The position numbers and the translations under genes are program-made. Shown one piece after another: positions 1 through 11,857 of a DNA stretch of 64,000 bases (position 1 is its first letter; the number at the start of each line of letters is the position of its first letter). The DNA lies in the NCBI GenBank assembly GCA_009733575.1, contig ML769567.1:62001-126000 (forward strand), written 5' to 3'. Source of the DNA: Gymnopus androsaceus JB14 (Eukaryota; Basidiomycota; Agaricomycetes; Agaricales; Omphalotaceae). The notes under the pieces were generated by a model. The model searched no databases and had not been told where the DNA came from. It was given only the letters and a program-made list of their open reading frames with translations.

Positions 1-1036
1 CACCATTCGACTAACCTCCTTCGTGTTTCTCTTCCAATAGCTCCGCCATCTGCCTCTGCTTCGCTATTAATGGATGAAACCGAAGGGGCCGGAGAAGCCA
101 TTCTCGACGGAATCGGTGACGGGCTGACGTTGAGATTAGATGTTGCCGCGTTTCCATTTTCCAAAGGTAGTTTACCCTTGGCCTTCGAATCTTTGGCTGC
201 CTGGCTCAAGGATTCTCTGTTCCCGCTTCCAAATTTATTCCAAACGTGTCCTGGCTTGCTGAGATGCTTGCTGAGTTGGAAGATTCTCCATAGATCGCTT
301 TGGTGGTTTTTTTTGTGCTCGGAATCGACTGCATTCAGCTCACGAGAAGTACATGAAGGAGCGAAGAGTGGAGAGTGAAAGAATCCTGAAAAACGCGCTA
401 GGGCTCCGGAAAGCTCGGATGTCGCAACACTAAAATAATAATTCGTGTTCGAGGTAGAGGTATACGCATTGGATCCACCATTGTTTTTGGCAAGAAACTA
501 GATATTATGGTTGAGGGGAAGTTTACGATTGTATACATGTTACACACCTCCGAATACTCGTTCTCTTTGGGAAATTGTTCTGTGCCCTGCGATAATGATA
601 AGTCATCAACTTCAAAAGCAATCTTTCAGCTTACCATGAACAATAAATGCTCACAAAAGTGAGCCAGCCCTGGCATATCATCCTGGTAGTTTGGATTAGC
701 TCAAATTCTATGGGGATGACCTAAATCACTCACTGGATCCGATAAATGGCCTACTGCGACATCCAAACTGGCTGCAGCCTTGTCAGCTTTACCGTCATGA
801 ATCAAGACAGCCTCGAGGCCATTCTCGAGCTTAATTCTTCTGTATTCTCTGTCATCCTGCGGGGATTTATGCATGGGTTTGGTGAAGACGGAAAACGGAG
901 GAATTCCATCTTGTGTAGGGGTGACGCGTCTCCAGTCTGCTTCTGTGGCCATTCCAGCAGAAATTTTGAACGACAGGCGATTCAGAGTTTTGGAACGAAA
1001 TAGAGAAGGATATAGTTTGGAAGACAATGAAAGCAT
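1..1036 (-). CDS. Insulysin/STE23-like M16 zinc metallopeptidase, 5' part (C-terminus off the window)
   Basis: Seen: exon 1 (1036-734) encodes a basic leader and the motif ENGLEAVLIHD. Exons at 682-635, 586-548 and 497-1 join in frame through GT-AG introns. Exon 2 carries HFCEH, the inverted zinc motif (HxxEH) of M16 peptidases; exon 4 has GGSNAYTSTSNTNYYF and SGFFHSPLF, hallmarks of the insul(in)ysin/STE23 branch. Known: these enzymes degrade small peptides and, in yeast, process a-factor and mitochondrial presequence peptides. Start choice: Met at 1036 gives a serine/leucine/basic N-terminus that could target mitochondria, while Met at 952 (MATEADWRR) gives a cytosolic form; I cannot decide. 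The reading frame is still open at base 1, so about three quarters of the enzyme lies outside. No break was seen in the visible part. Confidence 0.93.
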
Positions 1037-2183
1037 TCGTCAACTCCCGGAGTTTTAAATAGAAGGTTTGGTGAGCAATTATCGGGCGTCCATTGTTCAA
1101 TGCCACGTACACGTGAGTTCTGAGTCGTGAGTTCTGAGTACCTTATAGGTGGTACTACTTCAGTACTCAACAGTCATATACTCTCTGTGGCTCTTGAAGC
1201 TACCCTCTCAGTCGTTGCTACCAGCCTCAAATCCTGTCTACTCTCCGCATTATTCCCGTCAAAATCGCGTTGGCTGCCACAATGCAAACGACAGAATGTC
1301 GTGATTCGGAGTCAACCAGAACATCACCACGAAAGTCTATGAATCCATAACAAATATGCTTTCACCGATCGAAGATGGTACTTCTACCATTTGCCCCCCT
1401 AAATAACTGTTGCATTTGTTTTTCCTTGCCATGGTAAATCCAGGCCTCCCAATATCCTCGGTTGATTAACACCATCCAACTTCGTATACTATGATATCTC
1501 CACCGTAAAAAAGGACCGTCAGATATTCAAGGACTCGTAGATGTTTTTCCGCACAAAAACAGATGCAATTCGTACAATGCCAACAGAGATCCTCCTTTCC
1601 ATTTTCAGGGCAGAAGAGCTTCATGTCAAATACCCCGAGATCCTTCGGGCCTTATATACTTAACATGGATTGAGGGAAGATGAGGAAATGCTATCAATGG
1701 AGATGATGAAGGGCGATGCGGTGATGGCGGTTCGAATTTTGAAATTCGTTTTATTATCTTAATTTATTGGCTCATGGTTGACTCCTCAGAGGTTGCGCTT
1801 TGAGGCCCTTGCGAAGGCCTCTGGAACGTTTTTTCTAGCCATGGCATAGCTCCGTTAACGTTCACAACTTCATACTTATAGGTTAAGGCAGATCTCCACC
1901 GACGAATGTTTATCGGTATCAGCAGCGATCATCAAAGATCCTTTCTCCGTCGCATCATAGATAAGGAGAAAATATGTAACAGATAAAACCTGACGAAAAC
2001 AGGCAATTCCCCTCAACTTTCAACCTGCTGGTCAAGTAGAAGTTCTCGTCGCCTTGCTGGTTCAAGAGCGCCTGTTATCAAAGGTTACCTTACTTTTAGT
2101 CTGGACGAAGCCAACCGCAGCTCAAAAACAAATCATACAGCCTTCCCCAAATCCTTCCTTCCTTCCTTCCTTGCCCTTCGATA
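1037..2183. other. Intergenic region, no supported gene
   Basis: This is the region between the divergently oriented peptidase and the small secreted-protein gene. It must hold both promoters. I see no convincing exon chain. A short plus-strand stretch at about 1551-1662 reads like the start of an F-box (MPTEILLSIF) but ends after roughly 35 codons. A CCTT-rich pyrimidine stretch lies just ahead of the start codon at 2184. Confidence 0.5.
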
Positions 2184-2888
2184 ATGCGTCTTAATTGCTT
2201 CTCTGCCACTATGTCCCTTGCTCTGGTCTTAGCGTCCGTCGTGTGTGCGGTACCCGTCGGAGTGAGTGACAGGCTCGAGCTATCACTTGTATCAACTTCA
2301 TTGACGCATTTCATTCCACAGACAGACTTGGGTATACGGTATCAGCCCGCAGGCGGTATGGTGGAAAGAGGCAAAGTCCTTCAGAAACCGAACTCCATAC
2401 TCTCGTTCACCTTTTCCACCACTGCGGAAATTGAAGCCAGAACGGGTATCAAGCACGCCACCATTCCACAGTGCACTGGAGCCCAGGATAAGATGATGGT
2501 AGCGATGGTCGAAAAGATGATGAAATTGCTGATCAAGAAGCTTGACCTATACAAGCCCATATACACGTTCACGCCGGAAATGTGCGCATGGGTGAAGGAT
2601 CCTCAGGGCAGCCCCAACATTGCTTATGGTTATTTCTCCTTGCAATTGGTACGAGGCAAAGGACCGGCAGAATGTACAAGCAAGGCATGCAATGGGATGG
2701 TTAGGATACAGATGGCTAAAACGAAACTAGATACAAAGGCGCCTGTGCGGGGATTCATAAGCGTGGGGAACGAGCCAGAAAAGGCTGGGGGAGAAAATGG
2801 TCAGAAGGAGGAGGAGGTAGAACTGGAGATAAAAAGGCTTCCGCAGACGAAGGTGATTGTGGCAGTAATGGATAACAAAGTGACTTGA
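2184..2888 (+). CDS. Small secreted protein, unknown function
   Basis: Not recognised. Seen: the ATG at 2184 opens a frame with a clear signal peptide (MSLALVLASVVCAVPVG region). A likely 60-nt intron at 2262-2321 (GTGAGT...CCACAG) is phase 0 and a multiple of three, so the frame stays open whether or not it is spliced; the spliced product is about 214 residues. The mature part has three cysteines in its middle, a methionine/lysine-rich helix-like segment (KMMVAMVEKMMKLLIKK), and a charged glutamate/lysine-rich C-terminus. No membrane anchor follows the leader, so secretion is inferred. It could be an effector-like or cell-wall protein, but no domain supports either. It is flanked by a convergent UDP-glycosyltransferase 400 bp downstream. 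Confidence 0.6.
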   Translation: MRLNCFSATMSLALVLASVVCAVPVGVSDRLELSLVSTSLTHFIPQTDLGIRYQPAGGMVERGKVLQKPNSILSFTFSTTAEIEARTGIKHATIPQCTGAQDKMMVAMVEKMMKLLIKKLDLYKPIYTFTPEMCAWVKDPQGSPNIAYGYFSLQLVRGKGPAECTSKACNGMVRIQMAKTKLDTKAPVRGFISVGNEPEKAGGENGQKEEEVELEIKRLPQTKVIVAVMDNKVT

Positions 2889-3289
2889 AATAATATCTTC
2901 TTCTAAGTATTTGTACGTAGCATTGTAAGGATAGTTGAAGGATAGCTCCGTAAGAGAACTATTCGAACTCCAGATTCAGCACTTAGGCTTGACCGAATGT
3001 CGAGGAAGTATTTTCATAGCTTGCTTCGGCTGATCTTCGCTTACTCGCTCGCACTTCGAAGGATCTACTAATTGTCTAAAACCATTGGACGTATCGCTTG
3101 GTCTAATGTAACACTGCATGCAAATTTCCATAAGTTCGTAGCACTTATGGAAGGTTTGTGGCGAGGCTACAAAGATCAAGGAAAATGTAAGATTCGCCAC
3201 TACTTATTGAATCTCCCCAAAGTTCCCTAATTGTACTGTACATACAGAATCGTGACGAAATGGCACCGTCTATAAATTTTACATCACTT

Positions 3290-5347
3290 CTACTTCTCCA
3301 TAAACTCGGTAAATCTATCCATCGCCTTCCTTGCATGCCCATGGTAATAATCCTCTTTCATGGCTTTTTTGAATGCTTGCACCCGCTCACGCATTTTATC
3401 CCCTTCCTCCCCTCTCATGCGTTTCCAGATATCGGCCATCTCATCCATTACGGCTTCATGTGTTCCTTCGATCTTGACGCCACGGTGGGTCATTCGGCCC
3501 ACGCTATTACCGTTGCGGACTTGGAGCAGCTCGAAGGCGAGTTGGAGGCGGACAGAGAGTTGGTTGCTGGACAGAGAAGATTGAGATGCAATGCTATTAG
3601 ATACAGGGAAAGTAGCTCACGAGATGAGAGGCTGATCAATGGTGTATGGCCACAGAACCATCGGGACGCCGTTTAGGAAGGATTCAGATACGGAGTTTGA
3701 TCCGCCGTGACACTATCATAGCCATTTAAGCCAAACCGACCACTTCTCCAAGCAAAAATTGCAACATACCAAATACCAACCAGTAGCCTTATGCTTCAAG
3801 ATAGCCTGTTGTGGAACAAACCCAGCTAGCAGCCCTCTTCCAGAGTTGACAATCTTCTCCTTCGCCTCGGCGGTCAAAATTGAATTGGTCTTTCCTCCAG
3901 CAAAGATAAACGGCAGAGGAGGTTCAGCTTCGAGGATGGTTTTGATGAGAGCATCAAATAACTGCGGACGTTCGGTGGGGATGAAGACAGTGCCGAAACT
4001 GACGTAGAGAACACTGTTGGGCCCATATTGGGATTCCATTTTGTCGAGGAAAGACAGGGTTTGTTGGTCTTCTTCGGAGAGAACTTGGACTTTTGACGGA
4101 ATACCATCTTCCCACCATTCACGGGGATATTGGGGTCTATATGTGGGATAGAACATGCACTTAGCAATGAATCAAAGTAATATTTCAGAAGGAAAAAAAC
4201 ACACCCGATGTGCAAGAACATCTGCTCAGGAGAGACTTTGGTCATATATTCGGCTTCGCCTGGTTCCATAAGAGGACTGGTATGAAAGATGAAACCAGCC
4301 ATCTTGGGGGAAAGCACGCTCATGCTCTTGCAAAGCTCACTTTGACCAACAGCGAAAGAGGTAGGCCCCTTTGGAAGAGCATCAGTTTGAGGACCTTGAG
4401 GGTGGTTATCAGTACAAAACATGATCCAAGCAAATTACACCTACTCAATTCATCTGAAAGCGCAGAGATAAAGATTAGCGGACAATACAATGGCAGTGGT
4501 AATAGCTCGACATACGATTGAACATGGGAGGGAGACTGGGAGTCTGAACAACGATGTCCCTTGGCTCACACCAAATCTGTCTTGAGTTAGGTAGTTTTCA
4601 GGAAGGCTAGATCGAGAATCACTCACTCTGTACGCAGCATGATTTAGCGAAATGTCACCGTGAGCGCCGGAGGCCAATTCTTTTTCGGCTCGGGCATAGA
4701 CAGGTGGCCAGTATGTTTCGGGATATTCTTCCCTGCGAATCCAGTATCTTGGGAGAAGATTAGCGTTCTATAACTATGGTCTAGATGCAGATAGAGAGAC
4801 GTACAGGTTTACCAAAGCAGCGTTGGTAGGGAAAAATGCCAAGATTGGGATCTTTAAGGAAGGATTAGGCGACGCTGGGATGATTCCGTCGAGCATTTGC
4901 GAAACCACAAAAGTGCACGGCTTGAGATCCAAATCAGCGGGAAGCGAGAGATACGAGAGCAATATTATTACCCACCTCTACGGTGATCAAACTCGGTATC
5001 CGATCGAAAACATTGCTGGAAGTATTAGCATTCGGGTTGCAGATCAGAGAAGAGAGAAATTCAGGCATAAGAGTCAAAAACGAGATCAACTGGTCGATAG
5101 ACTCCTGGAGCTCTCCCTCTCCGATCAACTTGATGTTGAGACGAGATTTAGCTTCTTCTTTGAGATTGTAAAGCGTCATTTCACGCCCGAAATCTGGAGT
5201 GAAGTACTTTGAGCGTGTGCCGGAACAGAGATAGGTGATGTAGAGATCGGGATGCTCATTCAAGAGATTCATGCAAAAGGTAATGGTGGGCCTAGCATGT
5301 CCAAAAAAGGGAGCGCAAATAATGAGGAAGTGAGTGGGTTTGCCCAT
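3290..5347 (-). CDS. UDP-glycosyltransferase (GT1 family)
   Basis: Role by family: transfers a sugar from a UDP-sugar to small lipophilic acceptors such as sterols, mycotoxins or xenobiotics. Seen: nine exons join in frame (5347-4976, 4920-4805, 4747-4627, 4576-4516, 4453-4445, 4394-4205, 4136-3770, 3712-3621, 3566-3290). The N-terminus has FLIICAPFFGHARPTI; the C-terminal half has VLYVSFGTVFIP, GLLAGFVPQQAILKH and CHGGSNSVSESFLNGVPMV, matching the UDP-binding signature, then WPYTIDQP. No signal peptide or membrane segment is evident. Exon 5 is only 9 nt. The usual HCG of the signature reads CHGG across the exon 7/8 junction; shifting the splice site by a few bases might restore it, which RNA data would settle. 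No frame break was found. A second, broken GT1 gene lies at 57.9-61.5 kb. Confidence 0.93.
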
Positions 5348-6509
5348 GGTGAGATGCGTAGGAGAGAGATCAAGTGAGGGTAGATGCTGGGTCTGAACCA
5401 CTCCCTTTGTATATTTATCTCGTTTCCAGCTTGCCTCGCGTACTTACCTCGCGTCGTTGGGTTTGCACCAGGTCTGTTTCGAAGCAGAAAATGATATTCA
5501 TCGTTTCGTAATGAATCTTGATGTTGTACGATGTTCTAGCAGGGTAAAAAAGAAGCTTTAACTGGCATGAGAAAACATACAGAGATACAGGCAACGTACC
5601 TGCAGGGTAAGTAAATCAAAATTTTCCATGAGGACGTACCAACCACTAGTGCAAGTGAGTGCAAATCCAGAGAATTTCGGTCGTTTCAAGTACTAGTACA
5701 GTAAGTACTACACCTCGACATGAAGATGAGAGGGAAGTTCAGGGAACGCCACGATCAACTGACGCCTATCAGCGCTTTCTCCTCTATAGACTATCAGAGT
5801 ATCAATGACCTTACATAAGCTTGTAGCTTATCTGCCTGATTCTGCCACTCCATCAAGGGAACAAATTTTATAGTAGCTGCTGCACTGACGATTGGAACGG
5901 ACGGGCCGCGGATTCGGATTGTGAATCGTTCAGTCCAGCTGCCTACCGATACTAGCAATCATTTCTGTCCTCGATACGTTTTGAAGGAAAACAACCGACA
6001 CCCCGTCGACAGATTCACTGTCGCTAACCTTTTTAGGCTGGTTACTTGACGCCGAGCTGAATTTTCTTTCGATGTCCCTGTGCTTTCAGTTGTTCTGGTA
6101 CAAACGGACTCTTAGACTCTTGACGGCTCATTTCCATAGGTACATTCTATGGTTGAGAGCGATGAATCATGAGATATTCCAAGCATGCAAAAGCATGGTG
6201 CTGTCGTGTCCAAGTGTTTGAATGATCCTTCCCGAGATAACCCTTCCATCCTTGATGGAAGTGATCACAAAGGCGTTTCCACCGATACGCAGGGCCATCG
6301 ACTTATAACCAAAAAGGCATAAGTACCCGGGAAAGTTTTGGCTGAGGCCAGAGGGAGCGACGGCGCGGCGCACGCGAGGCAAAACGCAGTATTCTTCATT
6401 CCATATGTTAATTATCAGAATTTACTAGAAAAGACAGGAATGGACTGGCTGCAGCGCAATAAATGTGAAGACTAAATGTACATGTCTAATTTTTAGAGAC
6501 TACACCAGC
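5348..6509. other. Intergenic region, no supported gene
   Basis: No exon chain or RNA gene could be supported. A 71-codon minus-strand frame at 6167-6382 has no recognisable motif. The stretch holds the promoter of the glycosyltransferase and the 3' region of the DUF6534 gene. Confidence 0.5.
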
Positions 6510-8308
6510 CTAAACATGTGCAACAGGCTTAAAGTCGGGGTCGCTATCCTTGTTGGAGATCGAATCCATCGCGTAGTGCTCCTCTCGAATAACATCAATA
6601 TGGACCTAAAGAGGAGTGAATCTCTAATAAGATATCTATTTGTGCAAGGCATACCTGAGGTCTATTACTTCGGCTATTTATACCATGGCGGTCCATAGTA
6701 AGGAAGTTGACTTCTTGAACATTGCCCGAGGTACCATGGGTGGTATCTTGACCCTTGCGAAGCTTGTTTCGCGAGTTCAGATTCTAAATTAGAACACGTT
6801 TGTTAGTGTTCAAATGTTTGGACAGCAGCACCAAGACTTACGACAAACAAAGTGTTACTACCACGGTAGGCAAACAGTTAGTTTACTTAGCTTTAGAAAG
6901 TCGAGCATCGACGTACGAGTACAAGCGGGCTGGCGATGAAAGGCAAGATTATCAGAACGCGCTTCGCAAGTCGAAGTTTGATGAGCATACCTTGCGACCA
7001 AGCAAACAGTTGGTGCATTCCTGTGGTGGGGCTGGAAATCTATTTTGCGATGACTACCCCAGCATATCATCGATTGATAAAGGGAAACTCACAACTGCAG
7101 ATATATGACCGATCTAAGAGACGTAAGTAATAAGTAAATCGACCAGTAGCAGGAAAGACAAACAGTGAAAAGAGTGACAGGAAGGGCGCATTCGACAGCA
7201 ACCAGCATTAGATTGAACAACATCCAGTCGGTTTCTAGCGACTGCGTCAAAAGCAAATTAGCATATAGGCACCACCGAACTTACGCTTGAAACCAGTCCT
7301 TCGGTACACTAATGTCGCAATAAAGGATAACCTAAAAACACCAAGTCAATCCAGTGGTGCATAAAAGAAACAGTATTAATGCACATACATGACCGTCATA
7401 TCTGCTGCAATAGCGACGGACTCCCATGCCACAGCAATAGGGATGAACTGCGCATACTGTGCGGTTGACTTGACAGTGATGAGGAGACTGAAAGACTCGT
7501 ACAATCCTAGAACCAATTGGATGATCCCAAGAACAGTAACTAAAGCGAAAATGCCATTAGCAAGGATAGGATGTTGTCTTCCCAGCATTTTGCGAGTTCT
7601 GTTCACCAGGAACATCTATAGAAGGCTTTAAGCTGAGTGTTTATGATCCTCAAATTAAAGACCTACTTGAGTGGGTACGGCAGTCCTGTCGAGAAATGAG
7701 GTCAGAAACTTGATATATCAAAGCATAATCTCGCAGCGTACACAACGATAAAAATTGGGCTACTGTCATATTGCTGCAGGTAATAGTAAGCATACTGTGT
7801 CTACGCTATTCTGAAGACGTCCTTACCCAATGAGCTGCGTACAACGTCGCAAAATCGCCAAATTGGTCCACGGTGTACATCCATACATACTGCAGCACAA
7901 TTTCATGATGGAAATGACGAAAGATAAAATTGAAAGACTTGCCTGCCAAGACAAGGCAACATGAAAAACGTCAACGGCTATAACCCAGTAGACGAGTGCG
8001 CTGGATGACGTTTCAGCTTCTTGGATGTATGAATGAGACCATCGCGTACCGAATAGGCCACTAACAGAATAGTCAGGTCAAGTAATATGTAACCAAATAT
8101 CAATTACGCACACTGTCCTTGAACTTGCTAGTAAAGTATGTCACCCATTCTGAAAAAGGAGTCCGTCAACAGTTTACTTATAGCGTAAACATCAGAAGTG
8201 CCTACGCATGAACAGAATTCCGAAGATAAATGAGTTGAAGAGAACACCAATCTGAATTGCGCCCATGGTTTCTGCTAAAGCCTTCGTGGTCACTTCTAAC
8301 GTGGCCAT
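6510..8308 (-). CDS. DUF6534-type multi-pass membrane protein, possibly broken near its C-terminus
   Basis: Function unknown; this family is expanded in agaricomycetes and looks like a seven-helix membrane protein. Seen: the start at 8308 (MATLEVTTKALAETMGAIQ) is followed by small exons giving GILFM, QWVTYFTSKFKDS, WPIRALVYWVIAVDVFHVAL, YVWMYTVDQFGDFATLYAAHW and TAVPTQMFLVNRTRKML, then a long hydrophobic stretch (IFALVTVLGIIQLVLGLYE) and VAWESVAIAADMTVM. The last exons give NLNSRNKLRKGQD, the typical conserved tail, and end at 6510. One intron (after CAG near 7950) appears to use a GC donor. Between about 6850 and 7260 I could not find a continuous frame for the last two helices; stops interrupt each candidate, so the gene may be a pseudogene. 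Confidence 0.75.
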
Positions 8309-10842
8309 TATGCTAGAAGTTGCGGAGGATAAGGAACGAGGTGGACACACCTCCGACTGACGATCAGACTTAAGTATTCGGATACTAAAGAATTAGATCC
8401 CATCGTTGACCGCAACCGAGCATGGGAATCCAAATAAGCAGACCCCGAGCCGCCGAATCTGTTAACGTTATGATTTTTAAGTTGCCAGGCGGGAACAGTG
8501 GCAGCAACGTATATATTTACTGTATCGGAGGAGGCCCAATCTTCACCCACAGAGACAATAATATAACGTCCGTGCACTTGGTAGTACTCTGATTCCAGGG
8601 AAAAGTTGCAGAAATGGAGCCTGGAGGCAGTCGGTCTGATACGCAATATGCTCTGCCCAAAGGTCCTCCTGAAGAACCCTCCTTCCCCAACCCAGACCTG
8701 ATGCTCCGCACTGTTTTCGCAAGAAGAGGTGGTAACAAGTCGCCCCTTGATTTTTGGCCACCTTGTTGGGGCTGGTCAATGAATTGAACGCCATGAGAGT
8801 GTGATCTTACACTTGCATCCAGGGATGTAAAAAAAAACAATAATATAGTGGCATATGCCGTACATGCGATTTCCAAGCACTTTTTGGAATTTAAACCATA
8901 TGTACTGTGATACTCAGGTACTACTATAGAGCGAATAACCAGACTTCTTGATCGTCATTGAAACACCCCAAGCCTACACATCTTCTTTTTTCACCAAGCT
9001 CAGGCTTATACTACCGCTGACAGATATATCTGAACAATTCAGAATATCAGGCAAGTTCCGAAGATGTACAGTCAAAAAGTCCACATCAGAGCACAGTTAC
9101 TCAGTACGAGTGGGAGTCGATCGTCTTTTACGGATTTCAAAGCCAGCCTACTAGCTAAGGAAAAGAGGTCCTGTTAAACTCGAAGCCAATCGATTCGAAC
9201 TCTGACCAACACGAGATACTGGTGAGCCAAGAAATCACAAGGAAAGGCGAGCCTAGAACCGCATCTCGCTGTTGTCGCGGAAATCCTGTAAATACGGGAA
9301 TCCGACGGGAATTGTGGTAAATTTTATCAAAACATTTGCGATCATGGCGTCCAGTTGACTCCGATGGTGCCATAAATCTTAGGCAAATGTAAAGGTCTCA
9401 TCTGCTCACCAGCTATCCGTATAACGCTGTATTCTAACAAAGTTACACAGTATAAACGGTAAAATTCAGTACAGCAGTCATTCCTTGGGAGCCAGTGACT
9501 ATGACCTTCGCCTCTGCAGTATGGTGAAGATGCAATGGTCGCTGCCGAAGGAACTGCTAACGAGCAACCAAACAACCGTGGGAGGTTACTGAATCGACAC
9601 TGATACGCTTGGAGGGTTCATGCGGGCTACTCACAGAATTTTCTTCGGGTGAAGTAGAGACTAGTAGAGAGGAACCCAGAGCACCGTGACGGCCAGGATA
9701 AATCTGGGTATATGAGAGACGACGTCCCAAAGTAGAGGAATCCGGGGGGTTTCTAAGGTCAGTGTCGTTGAGTCTCTGATAAAAAGTAGCACTTGTTCCG
9801 GAGATCAATATCAGAGGCCACGCGATCGTCCACCCAAGGGTCATCAAGCAAGAGGTATCAGATTTCACCGATCTCCATAGTCGTCGGCTAGGTCGTGAGA
9901 CTGATGGGTGAATAGCGGTCTGGGTCTCAAAAGGCCTCAATGCTCACTATGGTCGGAATCGCTGAACATTGGGACTAGCTAGGTGATATGTTGTGAGGCT
10001 GAGCTCACCCTAGCTTACTGCTGAGAAATATTTTGGCCAAATTTTCATTGTCGCTACCTGCGCTCACTCTGGCAGGACACGTAGAGCGTGAACGTAACAT
10101 TGGGCCTAGCCGACGGCTATGAGAATCTGTGGAATCTGACACCTCTTGTCATCAAAAGAGGCTGAACGGCTGATTAAGCTAACCATATATCTATGAGTCT
10201 CAGAGAAATTTCGCTGCTACGATTCGTAGTTTCATGAATCATTCACAAACTTTTACTTATCATTTCTGGAATTGAGACCCGAATTAGTCGGTCAAAGCTG
10301 GGTATACGAACGGCCCGGATTCGGACTTAGTACGCACCATCAAATCTTACCCTTTGAATTTTACGTCGTGAGTGAATGGAGACCTGTCCAAAAATTGATT
10401 CTTGAAAAGGTAGTGTCTTGATCTGGGTCCTGGGATGCGTAGGGTAGACAACTCAAGATAGATAGGATACTGTAGATATTTCATACATTGGATGTACAGC
10501 TTGGTCTATACTACTTAGAGTACTGCTCGTTCGTGTGACTCTCCTGATTTTGAAGCATGTACATAGCTTTGATTGCTGCTCACACTCAATCATCCAAGAC
10601 AATCGAATACAATAATCAAAGATTTGCGATTATGCTGATTAGCTACCGTGTATTGCGTTCCAAATTGTCTAAGGATATATAGGAATACATAGGTATGATC
10701 ATAATAGACTAATAGATTAGATTTGGCTATTCGCTGGTATATACACGCCACCTCTAGCTGTGGGGATTGCTGCGCACCAATCTAGCGCACCAATTTCGAG
10801 TCGCTCGAACATCAGATCCCACTAACACTAACCCAACCGGAA
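8309..10842. other. 2.5 kb without a supported gene
   Basis: Several open frames occur (for example minus-strand 8517-8876 and 9557-9940), but none carries a recognisable motif, splice-linked neighbours or a signal peptide, so I treat them as chance. The region holds the DUF6534 promoter and, at its right end, the ERG3 3' flank. Confidence 0.5.
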
Positions 10843-11857
10843 TCAATCCGACTTTGCTTTTCTTTCCCTCTCCGCACGCTGGCGCATCTGGACTTCCAAC
10901 AATGGGTCTAACGACGCGTCAGGGTGACGGTACGACTTCCCGGCGCGGTCAGCCCAGGTAAAGTACTGCCCATAATTGACGGTGAAATAGAGGTGATGCA
11001 ACGTATGGTGAGCAGGGCCATTAATGACATTCTCCAGGGGGTGACCAGTGATCATATCCGAGTCGTGAATCTGGATGGCACATGAGCTACCGACGAAATC
11101 AAAAGCAGAAAGACTTACAAAGATACTCCAAAAGTTGACCGCAACAAACATGACAAGATAGAGAACTCGATGCATCGGGAAGAGGAAGATGAAAAGATGA
11201 TAGGGCACAGATTGCAAATATCCATCTACAGGATGGAATGCGTGTGAGGCGAATGGGGTAGGAACTATGGAAGGGGTAAGTAGAGTGGAAATACCAAGTA
11301 GAATATAGCTCACTAATCCATTTGTGATGTGGTTTGTGCAAAGGCTTGTATAGCAAAGGGTGGTGCAGCCATCGATGTATCCAATAAATGCAATAATCCG
11401 TGAACAGAAGGAAACACGGAACACTTGCAACCAGATACCACCAGCCTCCCCACTGATCTTCCACGCTGTCGTATAGCTTGGACCAGCCACGGACTTCGCC
11501 TAGAAACCATGGCAAGGTCAAGATTGTCATCACAGGAAACGCCTCCAGGCTCGTTCTAATTTCGAGAGAGACTTGCTTCGGAAGGAACCGTGGATGTAGC
11601 ATCATCTCATGGTTGAAGATGAGATAGTAAGAGAGAGATGCAAAGAGGAAGTAGAGAACATGTATTCCAAGCAGCGTCAGGATGGACAAGGAAAGAACCT
11701 GTCGCGGAATATATGAACGAGGCCAAGCGGAGAGCGTATCTGTTGTGGAGGTGATATTTAGCCCTACCGCTTCAATTGGAAGAGCAGCTAGAGGCAAGAG
11801 TTTGCTGTAAGCCGCGTCGAACACATAAGTGTCTGCGATGTCGAGGACAAGATCCAT
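10843..11857 (-). CDS. ERG3: C-5 sterol desaturase (ERG3)
   Basis: Role: introduces the C5-C6 double bond into episterol-type sterols in the ER during ergosterol synthesis, using a di-iron centre. Seen: three exons (11857-11314, 11264-11119, 11070-10843) join in frame. The three histidine boxes are present: HRWLHH, HKPHH and HHTLHH. Hydrophobic helices include [21 protein letters not shown] and [13 protein letters not shown]; the C-terminus is hydrophilic and arginine/lysine rich. The second intron is 48 nt and keeps the frame open if retained. The protein is about 320 residues, normal for the family. Odd: the first ~30 codons and the promoter are duplicated at 18918 onward beside an F-box relic, without the rest of the gene. 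Confidence 0.95.

Noticed and set aside
1551..1662. F-box-like start (MPTEILLSIF) on the plus strand between the peptidase and the secreted-protein gene
   Set aside because: Only about 35 codons, no downstream exons or leucine-rich/zinc segments; too weak to call even as a pseudogene.
9557..9940. 127-codon minus-strand open frame
   Set aside because: No motif, no signal peptide, no splice partners and ordinary composition; likely chance.
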